Notes: generated by a model from the sequence alone, not told the origin. DNA of 64,000 bases from Altererythrobacter sp. C41 (GCF_016803135.1 NZ_JAEVFE010000001.1:434001-498000), one strand, 5' to 3'; shown: positions 15,391 through 23,860, counted from the stretch's first letter. Numbers and translations are program-made.

Positions 15391-16989
15391 GTGACCTATC
15401 AGGCCAAGATCGACGAGTTCAGGACCACCATCGCCGCGCAAGGCGCGCCGTGGAATGCGATCGACGCCGAGGCGGCTGCGCGCATGCGGATCCAGAACCG
15501 CTTCCCCACCGGGCTCGAAATCGCGCGCCATACCGCGAAGATCATGCGCGAAGACATGGCCGCCTACGACGCCGACCCGGCGGCCTACACCCAGTCGCTC
15601 GGCTGCTGGCACGGGTTCATCGGCCAGCAGAAGATGATCAGCATCAAGAAGCATTTCGGCACGACCAGAGGCAAGTACCTCTACCTGTCGGGCTGGATGG
15701 TCGCCGCGCTGCGCAGCGAGTTCGGCCCCCTCCCCGACCAGTCGATGCACGAGAAAACCTCCGTGCCCGCGCTGATCGAGGAGCTCTACACCTTCCTGCG
15801 CCAGGCCGACGCGCGCGAGCTTGGTATGCTGTTCCGCGATCTCGATGCGGCGCGCGAGCGCGGCGACGAGGTCGAAGCCAAGCGGCTCGAGCATGCGATC
15901 GAGAATCACGAGACGCATGTCGTGCCGATCATCGCCGATATCGATGCCGGCTTCGGCAATGCCGAGGCGACGTACCTGCTCGCCAGAAAGATGATCGAGG
16001 CTGGCGCCTGCGCGCTACAGATCGAGAACCAGGTTTCGGACGAGAAGCAGTGCGGCCACCAGGACGGCAAGGTCACCGTGCCGCACGAGGACTTCCTGCA
16101 GAAGATCCGCGCGATCCGCTACGCCTTCCTCGAGCTGGGCGTGGAGGACGGGATCATCGTCGCCCGCACCGACAGCCTCGGCGCCGGGCTGACCAAGCAG
16201 ATCGCCTACTCCACCGCGCCGGGCGACCTCGGCGACCAGTACAACGGCTTCCTCGACTGCGATGAGGTCGATCCCGCCCAGATCGGCAACGGCGACGTTC
16301 TCGTCACCCGCGACGGCAAGCTGCTGCGGCCCAAGCGGCTGCCGAGCAACCTCTATCAGTTCCGCTCTGGTACGGGTGAGGACCGCTGCGTGCTCGACTG
16401 CGTGACGGCGCTCCAGAACGGCGCGGACCTGCTGTGGATCGAGACCGAGAAGCCGCACATCGGCCAGATCGGCGGAATGGTCAGCCGCATCCGCGAGGTC
16501 ATTCCGAACGCCAAGCTGGTCTACAACAACTCGCCCAGCTTCAACTGGACGCTCAATTTCCGCCAGCAGGTTTACGACGCCTGGGAAGCGGAGGGCCGCG
16601 ATCTTTCGGCCTACGACCGGGCGAAGCTGATGAGCGTGGACTACGACGGCAGCGATCTCGCCGCCGAGGCCGACGAGCGCATCCGCACCTTCCAGGCCGA
16701 CGCGGCGCGCGAGGCGGGGATCTTCCACCACCTCATCACGCTGCCGACCTACCATACCGCGGCGCTCAGCACCGACAATCTCGCCAAGCGCTACTTCGGC
16801 GAGGAAGGGATGCTCGGCTACGTCAAGCAGGTGCAGCGCGAGGAGATCCGCCAGGGCATCGCCTGCGTGAAGCACCAGAACATGGCCGGCTCCGACATCG
16901 GTGACGACCACAAGGAATACTTCGCCGGAGAGGCCGCGCTGAAAGCCGGCGGCACGGCGAATACGATGAACCAGTTCGCGGCGGCCTGA
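15391..16989 (+). CDS. aceA: Isocitrate lyase
   Basis: Isocitrate lyase splits isocitrate into glyoxylate and succinate in the glyoxylate bypass. The protein is 532 aa from the GTG at 15391, the length of the large Pseudomonas-type class. The catalytic loop is DEKQCGHQDGKV (KQCGH replaces the more common KKCGH, cysteine conserved), preceded by VVPIIADIDAGFGNAEATYLLA and followed by IVARTDSL and YNNSPSFNW. I prefer GTG 15391 because CAGGAG lies 9 nt upstream. The in-frame ATG at 15343 adds 16 poorly conserved residues and would bury that ribosome binding site in coding sequence. A 56-aa ORF follows 43 bp downstream. Confidence 0.95.
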   Translation: MTYQAKIDEFRTTIAAQGAPWNAIDAEAAARMRIQNRFPTGLEIARHTAKIMREDMAAYDADPAAYTQSLGCWHGFIGQQKMISIKKHFGTTRGKYLYLSGWMVAALRSEFGPLPDQSMHEKTSVPALIEELYTFLRQADARELGMLFRDLDAARERGDEVEAKRLEHAIENHETHVVPIIADIDAGFGNAEATYLLARKMIEAGACALQIENQVSDEKQCGHQDGKVTVPHEDFLQKIRAIRYAFLELGVEDGIIVARTDSLGAGLTKQIAYSTAPGDLGDQYNGFLDCDEVDPAQIGNGDVLVTRDGKLLRPKRLPSNLYQFRSGTGEDRCVLDCVTALQNGADLLWIETEKPHIGQIGGMVSRIREVIPNAKLVYNNSPSFNWTLNFRQQVYDAWEAEGRDLSAYDRAKLMSVDYDGSDLAAEADERIRTFQADAAREAGIFHHLITLPTYHTAALSTDNLAKRYFGEEGMLGYVKQVQREEIRQGIACVKHQNMAGSDIGDDHKEYFAGEAALKAGGTANTMNQFAAA

Positions 16990-17032
16990 GCCCCCCGAGC
17001 CGCCGCGGACACCGCCCGAAGGAGAAGGCATC

Positions 17033-17203
17033 ATGAGCAACGAAACGCTGCCCCGAGAACCGTCCCGCGCCCGCGCGCTGTTCTCGACCGCGGACTTCAA
17101 GCTGCTGCGCGCCGCGCTCGCCAGCCATGCCCGCACGACCGAGGACCGCGACGAGCTCGCCCGGATCAACGCCCTGCATCACCGGCTCGGCACCTACAAC
17201 TGA
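17033..17203 (+). CDS. Small 56-aa protein downstream of aceA
   Basis: This 56-aa ORF starts with ATG at 17033 behind an excellent GAAGGAGAAG ribosome binding site and ends at TGA 17201. The composition is that of a folded, charged, mostly helical protein (FSTADFKLLRAALASHARTT), rich in Arg, Ala and Leu, with no signal or membrane helix. It is separated from aceA by 43 bp with no terminator and is followed by a hairpin, so the two are probably co-transcribed. I do not recognise the family. A role near the glyoxylate shunt is only suggested by position. Confidence 0.65.
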   Translation: MSNETLPREPSRARALFSTADFKLLRAALASHARTTEDRDELARINALHHRLGTYN

Positions 17204-17227
17204 CAACGATCTCCTGGGGAGGAGAGT

Positions 17228-17262
17228 ACGGCCGTCGGGGTTCCTCGGACCTCGGCGGCCGT
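17228..17262 (+). terminator. Possible terminator hairpin after the aceA unit
   Basis: ACGGCCG (17228-17234) pairs with CGGCCGT (17256-17262), with further inner G-C pairing possible. The following sequence contains GGTTTTGG rather than a clean T-run, so intrinsic termination is uncertain. Confidence 0.35.
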
Positions 17263-17290
17263 CATGGTTTTGGGCGGCCGTTGCCGGATC

Positions 17291-17298
17291 TTAACCAT
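17291..17298 (+). promoter_or_regulatory. TTAACCAT motif (CtrA half-site-like)
   Basis: TTAACCAT lies 23 bp upstream of the ATG at 17321. This octamer resembles the CtrA half-site described in Caulobacter. The same octamer occurs at 35610-35617 before another exported-protein gene. Occurrence by chance is possible. Confidence 0.25.
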
Positions 17299-17320
17299 TT
17301 TCTGACAGCGCTGCGGGTCG

Positions 17321-17839
17321 ATGGCACGGCGTGCGAACCCGGCGGCGTTGAACGCGAAAATGTACCGGCATTTCGCCGTCGTCACCGTCTGCCTGACGGG
17401 CGCGCTGGCGATCCTGGCCGACGGCGAGAACCGCGAGGCGGTTGCCGACGAACTGGCCCGGCGCGACCGGCAGGCGGAGCTGAAGCGCGCGGAGGCGGAG
17501 AAGTTCGGCGCGCCCAAGCTGGTCACGAGCTCCGACCAGCGCGGCGGCCATGCGGCGACCTTCGACTATGGCGGCACCCCGAGCACGTTCGGCGCACCGA
17601 TGGATACCGCAGGCGCCGGCGCGGAGAGCGCGAGCTATCTCCCGCGCAACAGCACGACCCGCGTCGGCACCGGCATCGACTATGCCGCGCTCGGCCTCAC
17701 GGAAGAGGAATTCGAGCGACTCTCCCCGTCGGAACGGGAAGCGCTGCTGCGTGAATTCCGCCAGCTCCGCTCCCGCCAGGCGCGCTCGCTGCTCGAAGGC
17801 TCGCTCGCGCGCGGCGGCGGGAGTTCGCTCGACTACTGA
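17321..17839 (+). CDS. Hypothetical membrane-anchored protein
   Basis: This 172-aa protein has a basic N-terminus, one hydrophobic segment (YRHFAVVTVCLTGALAILA at about 15-33) that may be a signal anchor, and a long hydrophilic Ala/Arg/Glu-rich remainder. The C-terminal half has a helical LTEEEFERLSPSEREALLREFRQLRSRQ stretch. I do not recognise a domain. The 3' end overlaps the convergent amidohydrolase gene by 7 bp. Confidence 0.65.
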   Translation: MARRANPAALNAKMYRHFAVVTVCLTGALAILADGENREAVADELARRDRQAELKRAEAEKFGAPKLVTSSDQRGGHAATFDYGGTPSTFGAPMDTAGAGAESASYLPRNSTTRVGTGIDYAALGLTEEEFERLSPSEREALLREFRQLRSRQARSLLEGSLARGGGSSLDY

Positions 17840-19188
17840 CCGGCCGCAGGCAGCAGGTCGAGCGTCGCTGCGGTCAGCGCTTCGGCGGCGGTCGCGATCA
17901 CCTTCTCGGCGTCGGGCGCCCAGAACGGGCTGTGCAACGAGGGCAGCGTGCCCTCGCCCTTCTGCGCCGCATCGAACTCCGCCTGCGGCACGCCGCCGAC
18001 CCAGAAGATCAGCGACTTGAGCCCATCGGGATCGGCGCGCAGGAACTGGCCGAAGTCCTCCCCGCCCATGACGGAGGGGACCTCGACCACCCGATCCTCG
18101 CCGAAGCGGGTGCGGAAGCCGGCCATGACCTGCTCGGTGAAGTCAGGCGAGTTGAAGGTCGAGGGCGTGTAAGGATCGGCGACCGTGACCGTCGGCATCT
18201 TGTCCTCCGGCATGCCCGCCGCGATCGCCTCGCCCCGCGCGATGCGGGCAATGCCGTCGAGCAGCAGCTTGCGCGTCTCGTCGCTGTAGGAACGGACGGT
18301 CAGCTGCAGCTTCGCCTCGTCGGAGATGATGTTGTGCTTGGCGCCCGCATGGAAGCTGCCGACGGTGACCACCGTCGGGTCGAGCGGACTGCTCTCCCGG
18401 CTGACCAGCGTCTGCAACTTCATCACGATCGCGCTCGCGAGCACGATCGGATCCTTGGTCGTGTGCGGATAGGCGCCGTGGCCGCCGACCCCGGGAACCG
18501 TGATGTCGACGCTGTCGACGTTTGCCAGCGCAAAGCCCGGCGAGTAGCCGATCGTTCCCGCCGGAAACTGCGCCGCGTCGTGGAAGGCGACCACGTAGTC
18601 GGGCTTCGGAAAGCGCGTGTAGAGCCCATCCTCGATCATCGCCAGCGCGCCCTCGCCGATCTCCTCGGCCGGCTGGAGGATCATCACCAGCGTGCCCGAC
18701 CATTCGTCCTTGCGCTCGGCGAGCTGCTGCGCGGCGCCGATCCAGGCGGTCATGTGCGTGTCGTGCCCGCAGGCGTGCATCACGCCGGTCTCAACGCCCG
18801 ACGCAGGCACGGCGACTTCCTTCGAGGCGAACGGCAGTCCGGTCTGCTCGACCACCGGCAGCCCGTCCATGTCGGCGCGGAGCATGACGGTCGGTCCCGC
18901 ACCGTTCTCCATCACCGCGACCACCCCGGTCTTGCCGACCTTCTCGGTCACCGCGAAGCCGAGATCGCGCATGCGGGCGGCAAGCTTCTTCGCGGTCTCG
19001 ACTTCCTGGAAGCTCAGCTCCGGATGGGCGTGGAGGTCACGGTAGAGCTCCATCAGCGCGGGCATGTCGGCCGCGACCGCGTCGCGCAGCTCGTCGGCAT
19101 GGGCCGGCGCGGCGAGCACCACTGCCACAGCAGCCGCCAGAGTTGACACTCGACGGGCATATGCGTTTCGCGAACCTGCTGCAATCAT
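17833..19188 (-). CDS. Secreted M20-family amidohydrolase
   Basis: This 451-aa protein has an N-terminal signal peptide (STLAAAVAVVLAAPAHA, cleavage near 32). The mature part is an M20D-type metal amidohydrolase like hippurate hydrolases and N-acyl-amino-acid deacylases. It has LHAHPELSFQEVETA, LRADMDGLP, the metal-site HACGHDTHM, QPAEEIGEGA with the catalytic Glu, and a late PSVMGGEDFGQF motif. It probably cleaves N-acyl or N-aryl amino acids in the periplasm; the exact substrate is unknown. An extended inverted repeat lies 39 bp upstream, and the gene precedes no partner on its strand. Confidence 0.88.
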   Translation of the reverse strand: MIAAGSRNAYARRVSTLAAAVAVVLAAPAHADELRDAVAADMPALMELYRDLHAHPELSFQEVETAKKLAARMRDLGFAVTEKVGKTGVVAVMENGAGPTVMLRADMDGLPVVEQTGLPFASKEVAVPASGVETGVMHACGHDTHMTAWIGAAQQLAERKDEWSGTLVMILQPAEEIGEGALAMIEDGLYTRFPKPDYVVAFHDAAQFPAGTIGYSPGFALANVDSVDITVPGVGGHGAYPHTTKDPIVLASAIVMKLQTLVSRESSPLDPTVVTVGSFHAGAKHNIISDEAKLQLTVRSYSDETRKLLLDGIARIARGEAIAAGMPEDKMPTVTVADPYTPSTFNSPDFTEQVMAGFRTRFGEDRVVEVPSVMGGEDFGQFLRADPDGLKSLIFWVGGVPQAEFDAAQKGEGTLPSLHSPFWAPDAEKVIATAAEALTAATLDLLPAAGQ

Positions 19189-19226
19189 TGAACAATCCCC
19201 CTCTTCCCGTGACCTTCCGTACAGGG

Positions 19227-19244
19227 GTCACACGAGTGTGTGAC
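19227..19244. promoter_or_regulatory. Perfect 7-4-7 inverted repeat upstream of the amidohydrolase
   Basis: GTCACAC-GAGT-GTGTGAC is a perfect palindrome, 39 bp before the amidohydrolase start in the 202-bp gap 19189-19390. A second inverted pair, GTGACC/GGTCAC, overlaps its left side. It looks like a dimeric repressor or activator site. No regulator gene is adjacent. Confidence 0.45.
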
Positions 19245-19390
19245 TTTCGACTGTCACCTTGGAACATGGCCGTCCGTTCAAGACCCAGACCACCCCACTC
19301 GCCCTCGCACGCGTCATCGGAACGGATCATTGCAGATCGCGGGCGTGTAGGAAAGACCGCCCCGCGCCCTCGGCGCGAGGCGCCTGTCCC

Positions 19391-21190
19391 CTACATGTAG
19401 GTCGTCACCAGCAGGATCGAGAGCGTCGTCACCATCAGCAGCACCAGCGGCAGCCCGGTGCGGATGTAGTCGCGGAATTCGTAGCCGCCTTCCGACATGA
19501 TCAGCATGTTCGTCTGGTAGGCGATCGGCGTCGCGTAGCAGAGGTTGCAGCCGAACAGCACGGCCAGGATCAGCGGCTCGGGCGGCATGCCGAGCTGCTG
19601 CGCGACCGCGAAGGCGATCGGCGTGCCGACCGTCGCCGCGGTCGCATTCGAGGCGAAGTTGGTGAGCAGCGTCACGAACAGCATGATCGCCGCGAGCACG
19701 CCTGCGGGGGGAAGGAACTGCAGTCCCGACGCGAGGACCTCGCCCAGCCAGGCCGCCGCGCCGCTTTCGAGGATGATCCGCCCGATCGCGATGCTCGCGG
19801 CCACCAGCACGATGACCTGCGCCGAGAGCGCGCGGCCGACCCGGTCGAACTTCACGCACCCGGTGACGAACATCAGGATCGCCCCGGCCAGCGCCGAGAT
19901 CGCGATCGGCAGCAGCCCGATCGACGCAAGACCCACCGAGCCGACCATGATGCCGGCCGACAGCACCGCCTTGGACCGGCGGGGGAGCTCGCGCACGCCT
20001 TCGAGGATCAGCAGGCTGTCGGCGCGGGCGAAATCGGCGAGATCGGCGGAAATCCCCATGACGAGGAGCACGTCGCCTTCGGCGATCCGCAAGTCAGCCC
20101 CTTCGCCGTCGCGGTGCCGCTCGCCGATTAGCCGCTCGGGCCGGTGCACGCCGAGCACGGCGACGCCGTAGAGATCGGCAATGCCCGAGGTCGACAGCGT
20201 GCGGTTGATCAGGCGCGAATCGGCCGTCACCGTCATCTCGACGACGGCGATGTCCTCGCCCGAGGCGTTCGAGCTGCGCTTGATTCGGTCGAGCACCCAG
20301 GCCGGCGCGACCTCGCCCTTGAGCGTGCGCATGGCTTCCTCGAGCGCTTCATGCGTGCCGGAAATGGTGAGTTGCTGCTGCGGCTGGATGGGCCCTTGCG
20401 GCGGCTCGTGGAACTCCAGATCGGCCGGAAGCCGGGGCAGGATCGTTGCGAGCACCTGCCCGCTCAGCGCGCTCTCCTCCCCCACCCGCAGCCGGGTGCG
20501 GAACCGGCGCGCGGCGTGCGTTTCCGCGACCGTGTTGTCCCTCAGCAGGCGTGGCGCGATCAGCCAGAGATAGGGCAGCGCGAACAGCGACGCCGTGAGC
20601 ACGATCGGCGTGTAGTGGAACACGCCCATGGGCGGCATGCCGAGATCGCCCGCGATCGAGACGACGAGGATATTGGTCGAGGTGCCGATCGTCGTCGCCA
20701 TGCCGCCGATGAGCACGGCGGCGTTGATCGGGATCAGCGTCTTGGACGCCGGGATCACCCCGCGTGCGGCGAGGCTGACGAAGATCGGCAGCAGCAGCAC
20801 CACCACAGGCGTATCGTTGACGCCCATCGAGAGCCCGAAGGCGATGATCAGCGAGACCAGCAGGCCGAGTTGGACGTTCAGCTTGAACACCCGCTCAAGG
20901 AACCGCGCCGCCGGCTCCAGCGCCCCCGTCGTCACCAGGCCGCGGCCCATGATCATCAACGCGCAGATCGTGATCAGCGCATAGTGCCCGAAGCCCGAGA
21001 AGGCGAGCTGGATGCCGTCGGTCGGCCCGGTGCCTTCGAGCGGGAAGAAGTAGAGCCCCACCGCGATCACCGCGATCGTCAGCAGCGAAACGATCTCTGT
21101 CGACATCCGCCCGCGCGCGAACGCCACGAACATCGCGATCGTGACCACCATGGCGGCGATCGCGTGGAAGGAGGGCACGCCGGGAAACAT
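19391..21190 (-). CDS. SLC13-type anion permease with RCK_C domains
   Basis: This 599-aa membrane protein combines two blocks of hydrophobic helices of the divalent anion:Na+ symporter (SLC13/CitT-ArsB) fold with a soluble central insert (about 220-400) resembling paired TrkA-C (RCK_C) domains. The first block carries GVNDTPVVVLLLPIF and GGMATTIGTSTNILV, the second NFASNATAATVGTPIAFAVA and CNLCYATPIAYQTN. These paired SNT/NAT-type re-entrant motifs define the family. Homologues carry sulfate, dicarboxylates or related anions, and the RCK domains suggest ligand gating. The substrate cannot be assigned. The gene stands alone; the 294 bp upstream (21191-21484) shows nothing I can support. Confidence 0.88.
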   Translation of the reverse strand: MFPGVPSFHAIAAMVVTIAMFVAFARGRMSTEIVSLLTIAVIAVGLYFFPLEGTGPTDGIQLAFSGFGHYALITICALMIMGRGLVTTGALEPAARFLERVFKLNVQLGLLVSLIIAFGLSMGVNDTPVVVLLLPIFVSLAARGVIPASKTLIPINAAVLIGGMATTIGTSTNILVVSIAGDLGMPPMGVFHYTPIVLTASLFALPYLWLIAPRLLRDNTVAETHAARRFRTRLRVGEESALSGQVLATILPRLPADLEFHEPPQGPIQPQQQLTISGTHEALEEAMRTLKGEVAPAWVLDRIKRSSNASGEDIAVVEMTVTADSRLINRTLSTSGIADLYGVAVLGVHRPERLIGERHRDGEGADLRIAEGDVLLVMGISADLADFARADSLLILEGVRELPRRSKAVLSAGIMVGSVGLASIGLLPIAISALAGAILMFVTGCVKFDRVGRALSAQVIVLVAASIAIGRIILESGAAAWLGEVLASGLQFLPPAGVLAAIMLFVTLLTNFASNATAATVGTPIAFAVAQQLGMPPEPLILAVLFGCNLCYATPIAYQTNMLIMSEGGYEFRDYIRTGLPLVLLMVTTLSILLVTTYM

Positions 21191-21484
21191 CTAGTGGGCA
21201 ATTCCCAGAGCCGCCCGCCAAGATCAAGCCAATTCCGCCGGACGGAAAGGGAAGCCCTTCAAATATGCCCTTGCAGTTGCGGGAAATTCTGGATGCTCAG
21301 GAGGCGAAGGCCCGCACCGCGTCGAGGCGATCAGCGAGCTTACGGCAGGGTATCGCAGGCCTGCACCGAGGCCGGGAAGCGACGCGACTACAGACGTCGG
21401 ACTGACGAGACGCCAAAGGAGCAAAATGAAAGCGGCGCCCGCCTCATCAGGCCTCTGGACGTCTCATCAGAAGTTCTCCGGACG

Positions 21485-21619
21485 CTAGCAGTTTCCTTCC
21501 ACCCCATCGGCGCAATCCCCGACGGATTCTACGTCTTCACCAGCCCCTTCAACGGTGTTGCAGGCCGGCAGGAACATAACCGTGCCGCCCAAAGCCAGCA
21601 TTGTCAGAAGCTTCTTCAT
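21485..21619 (-). CDS. Entericidin A/B-like small lipoprotein
   Basis: This 44-aa protein has a lipoprotein signal (MKKLLTMLALGGTVMF followed by lipobox LPAC, Cys20) and the entericidin core NTVEGAGEDVESVGD. Entericidins are tiny stress-induced outer-membrane lipoproteins. The tail differs from the usual SVGEAVEDAA ending and contains two further cysteines (36 and 44). GGAG sits 8 nt before the ATG, and a sigma-EcfG promoter match lies about 46-70 bp upstream, fitting general stress control. Confidence 0.85.
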   Translation of the reverse strand: MKKLLTMLALGGTVMFLPACNTVEGAGEDVESVGDCADGVEGNC

Positions 21620-21664
21620 TTTTCTCACTCCGATGCACGGATCGAGTCCGCTCCGTTTCGGCAC

Positions 21665-21689
21665 AACGATAGCTCGCAGCGGTAGTTCC
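21665..21689 (-). promoter_or_regulatory. Sigma-EcfG promoter of the entericidin gene
   Basis: On the minus strand GGAAC (21689-21685) and CGTT (21668-21665) are separated by 16 nt, a full match to the EcfG consensus. Transcription should start near 21658, leaving a leader of about 40 nt. Confidence 0.7.
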
Positions 21690-21758
21690 GTTGCGGCTGC
21701 GGCTTATTATTCGAAGTGTGCGGGAGCGCCGGAGGTTGGCCCTTTTTTTCCGGCTGCA

Positions 21759-21843
21759 TGGTGCCCCTGGCCGGACTCGAACCGGCACTTCCGTGGAAAT
21801 TCGATTTTGAGTCGAACGCGTCTACCAATTCCGCCACAGGGGC
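21759..21843 (-). tRNA. tRNA-Leu (CAA)
   Basis: This gene folds as a class II tRNA with a long variable arm. The acceptor is GCCCCTG/CAGGGGC, the anticodon loop CTCAAAA gives CAA (reads UUG), and the T-loop is GGTTCGAGTCC. The discriminator is A and the terminal CCA is encoded. It is followed downstream on the same strand by the entericidin gene, which has its own promoter. Confidence 0.95.
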
Positions 21844-21906
21844 ACTGGTGCGGGAGCGCGGCGGATAGCGGAGCGGTATCGCCGCGGCAAGAATGCACTT
21901 GATCTC

Positions 21907-22106
21907 GATCCTCCCCATTTTGCGAAGCCAAATGGGGAGGTGGGCGACGCCGCAGGCGTCGGTCGGAGCGGCATCGGTGCGCAGGCCCCCTCCACCATGA
22001 GACGCTGCCCGAAGGGCAGTTTATCCCGAGCGGCTGGCTTGCCAGCCAGCCGAGGGGCGTCTCGCGGCCCCCCTCCTCGTTTGACCTTCGGCAAAACGGA
22101 GAGGAT
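21907..22106. repeat. Dispersed palindromic repeat, family A (two-hairpin copy, with insertion)
   Basis: The left hairpin CCTCCCCATTT (21910-21920) pairs with AAATGGGGAGG (21930-21940). A related but degenerate right hairpin (about 22072-22104) closes the element. The middle part is clearly homologous to the copy at 27475-27629, sharing for example CTCCACCA, CTCGCGG and CTTCGGC blocks. This copy carries about 45 extra bases near 22003-22050. The right end abuts the TAA of the SuhB-like gene. Confidence 0.8.
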
Positions 22107-22925
22107 TTACGCTTTCACCGCCCCGGCCAGCAGCTTGTGCAACTTCGAATGCAGGCTGTCGTTGGCGGCGAGGACCTGCTTCGCGTGGATCGGCTGCGAG
22201 CGGCCGCGGTAGTCGCTGACGAAGCCGCCGGCCTCGCGCACCAGCAGGCAGCCGGCGGCGGTGTCCCAGTCGGCGAGATCGCTTTCCCAGAACCCGTCGA
22301 AGCGCCCCGCGGCGAGCCAGGCGAGGTCGAGCGAGGCGGCCCCGAAGCGGCGGATGCCGGCGACCTGCGGGCCGATCGCGGCGAAGATCCGGCCCCATTC
22401 GGCGAAATCGCCGTGGCCGCCATAAGGAATGCCGGTGCCGATCAGCGCGTCGGACAGGCGCGAGCGCGAAGACACGCGCAGGCGGCCGTCGTGCAACCAG
22501 GCGCCGCGGGTCTTTTCCGCCCAGTAGGTCTCGTCGGTGATCGGCTGGTAAACGACGCCCGCGGTCACTTCGCCCCAGCCCGAGCCGTCGAGCTTGGGTT
22601 CCTGCACCGCGATCGAGACCGCGAAGTGCGGAATGCCGTGGAGGAAGTTGCTGGTGCCGTCGAGCGGATCGACGATCCAGCGCGGCTTGGTCGGATCGCC
22701 CTCGATCGTGCCCGCTTCCTCCATCACGAAGCCCCAGTCGGGACGCGCGTGGAGCAGCTCGTCGTAGATCGTGCGCTCGGCGATGCGATCGGCCTTGGAG
22801 ACGAAATCCGAGGGACCCTTGCGGCTCACCTGCAGGTGTTCGATCTCGCCGAAGTCGCGCCGCAGGCGGCCGCCCGCCTTGCGCGCGGCGCGTTCCATCA
22901 CGCGGATCAGTCCTGGAAGAGCCAT
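22107..22925 (-). CDS. suhB: Inositol-monophosphatase family protein (SuhB-like)
   Basis: This 272-aa protein has the metal and substrate motifs of the IMPase family: FVMEEAG (metal Glu), WIVDPLDGTSNFLHGIP (DPxDGT) and the late SDLADWDTAAGCLLVREAGG (WDxAA). It hydrolyses inositol-1-phosphate or similar sugar phosphates. In some bacteria SuhB also joins rRNA antitermination complexes, which cannot be judged here. Downstream of efp and a small gene on the same strand (spacing 16 bp), it probably belongs to an efp-orf-suhB operon. Transcription then meets a palindromic repeat directly after the stop. Confidence 0.88.
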   Translation of the reverse strand: MALPGLIRVMERAARKAGGRLRRDFGEIEHLQVSRKGPSDFVSKADRIAERTIYDELLHARPDWGFVMEEAGTIEGDPTKPRWIVDPLDGTSNFLHGIPHFAVSIAVQEPKLDGSGWGEVTAGVVYQPITDETYWAEKTRGAWLHDGRLRVSSRSRLSDALIGTGIPYGGHGDFAEWGRIFAAIGPQVAGIRRFGAASLDLAWLAAGRFDGFWESDLADWDTAAGCLLVREAGGFVSDYRGRSQPIHAKQVLAANDSLHSKLHKLLAGAVKA

Positions 22926-22941
22926 TGTGTGTCCGTACTCG

Positions 22942-23295
22942 TCAGTCGAGCGCGATGCGGATCGATCGCGCGGTCAGTTCGATTTCACCCCAGCCGCTCG
23001 AGATATTGGCGTAGTCGCCGTCGATCGTGGCCGAGTAGATGTCGCTGTAGTTCACGTCGCGCCCCTCTTCAGGCCGGGCCTTGCGCAGGCGCAGGTCGTC
23101 GAGGTCGGCGAAGCGGATGAAGCCCTTGCCGTAGCAGCCGTCCGACCCGTCGCCGGGCGGCTGGTATCGGGGATGCGTTTCGAGGAGGCGGAAATCCATC
23201 TCGAGCGTGAGCGACTCGTCGTCGTAGATCACGCCCAGGACATAGCTGGTGGAAAGGTCGATTCCGGCCAGCTTCGGATCGCCGCCCTCGCTCAT
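22942..23295 (-). CDS. Hypothetical protein between efp and the suhB-like gene
   Basis: This acidic 117-aa protein has no signal peptide or membrane helix. The sequence is rich in beta-strand-like segments (STSYVLGVIYDDESLTLEMDF) with several Asp/Gly turns and ends in SIRIALD. I do not recognise the family. Its ATG lies 1 nt past the efp stop and it ends 16 bp before the suhB-like start, so it is almost certainly co-transcribed with both. Confidence 0.75.
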   Translation of the reverse strand: MSEGGDPKLAGIDLSTSYVLGVIYDDESLTLEMDFRLLETHPRYQPPGDGSDGCYGKGFIRFADLDDLRLRKARPEEGRDVNYSDIYSATIDGDYANISSGWGEIELTARSIRIALD

Positions 23296-23296
23296 C

Positions 23297-23860
23297 TCAT
23301 CCGGCCTTGCCCACGTAAGTCCGCTCGTAGACGTCGACCACGATGCGGGTGCCGCTTTCGATGTGCGGCGGCACCATCACGCGCACGCCGTTGTCGAGCA
23401 CGGCGGGCTTGTAGCTGGAGGAGGCGGTCTGCCCCTTCACCACCGCGTCGGCCTCGACGATCGTCGCCTCGACCTGTTCGGGCAGCGCAACCGAGATCGG
23501 CTTCTCGTCCCACAGTTCGAGCGTGACCTGCATCCCGTCCTGCAGAAACGCCTTGGCATCGCCGAGCAGGTCGGACGGCAGGTTGATCTGATCGTACGTG
23601 TCCTGATCCATGAACACCAGCATCTCCCCATCCTCGTAGAGGTACTGGAAATCCTTGGTGTCGAGGCGCACGCGCTCGACCGTGTCGGCGCTGCGGAAGC
23701 GGACGTTGGTCTTGCGGCCGTCCTGCAGGTTCTTCATCTCGACCTGCATGTAGGCCCCGCCCTTGCCGGGCTGGGTGTGCTGGATCTTGGCGACCTTCCA
23801 GATGCCGCCTTCGTATTCGAGGATGTTGCCGGGACGGATGTCCACGCCGCTGATTTTCAT
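23297..23860 (-). CDS. efp: Translation elongation factor P
   Basis: EF-P relieves ribosome stalling at proline runs. The 187-aa length is standard, with an N-terminal KOW-like domain ([23 protein letters not shown]) and two OB domains ending in the conserved [17 protein letters not shown]. The modification loop is [10 protein letters not shown] with Lys at 33, the type modified by EpmA in other bacteria. No epmA or epmB is nearby. It heads a short minus-strand operon with the next two genes. Confidence 0.97.
   Translation of the reverse strand: MKISGVDIRPGNILEYEGGIWKVAKIQHTQPGKGGAYMQVEMKNLQDGRKTNVRFRSADTVERVRLDTKDFQYLYEDGEMLVFMDQDTYDQINLPSDLLGDAKAFLQDGMQVTLELWDEKPISVALPEQVEATIVEADAVVKGQTASSSYKPAVLDNGVRVMVPPHIESGTRIVVDVYERTYVGKAG

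Noticed and set aside
17228-17262. A confident terminator call after the aceA unit
   Set aside because: The hairpin is real but the T-tract is poor, so I kept it only at low confidence.
21426-21488. A 20-codon ORF on the plus strand with a good AAAGGAG ribosome binding site
   Set aside because: It is too short, has no recognisable signal or domain, and its stop coincides with the entericidin stop on the other strand. Probably chance.
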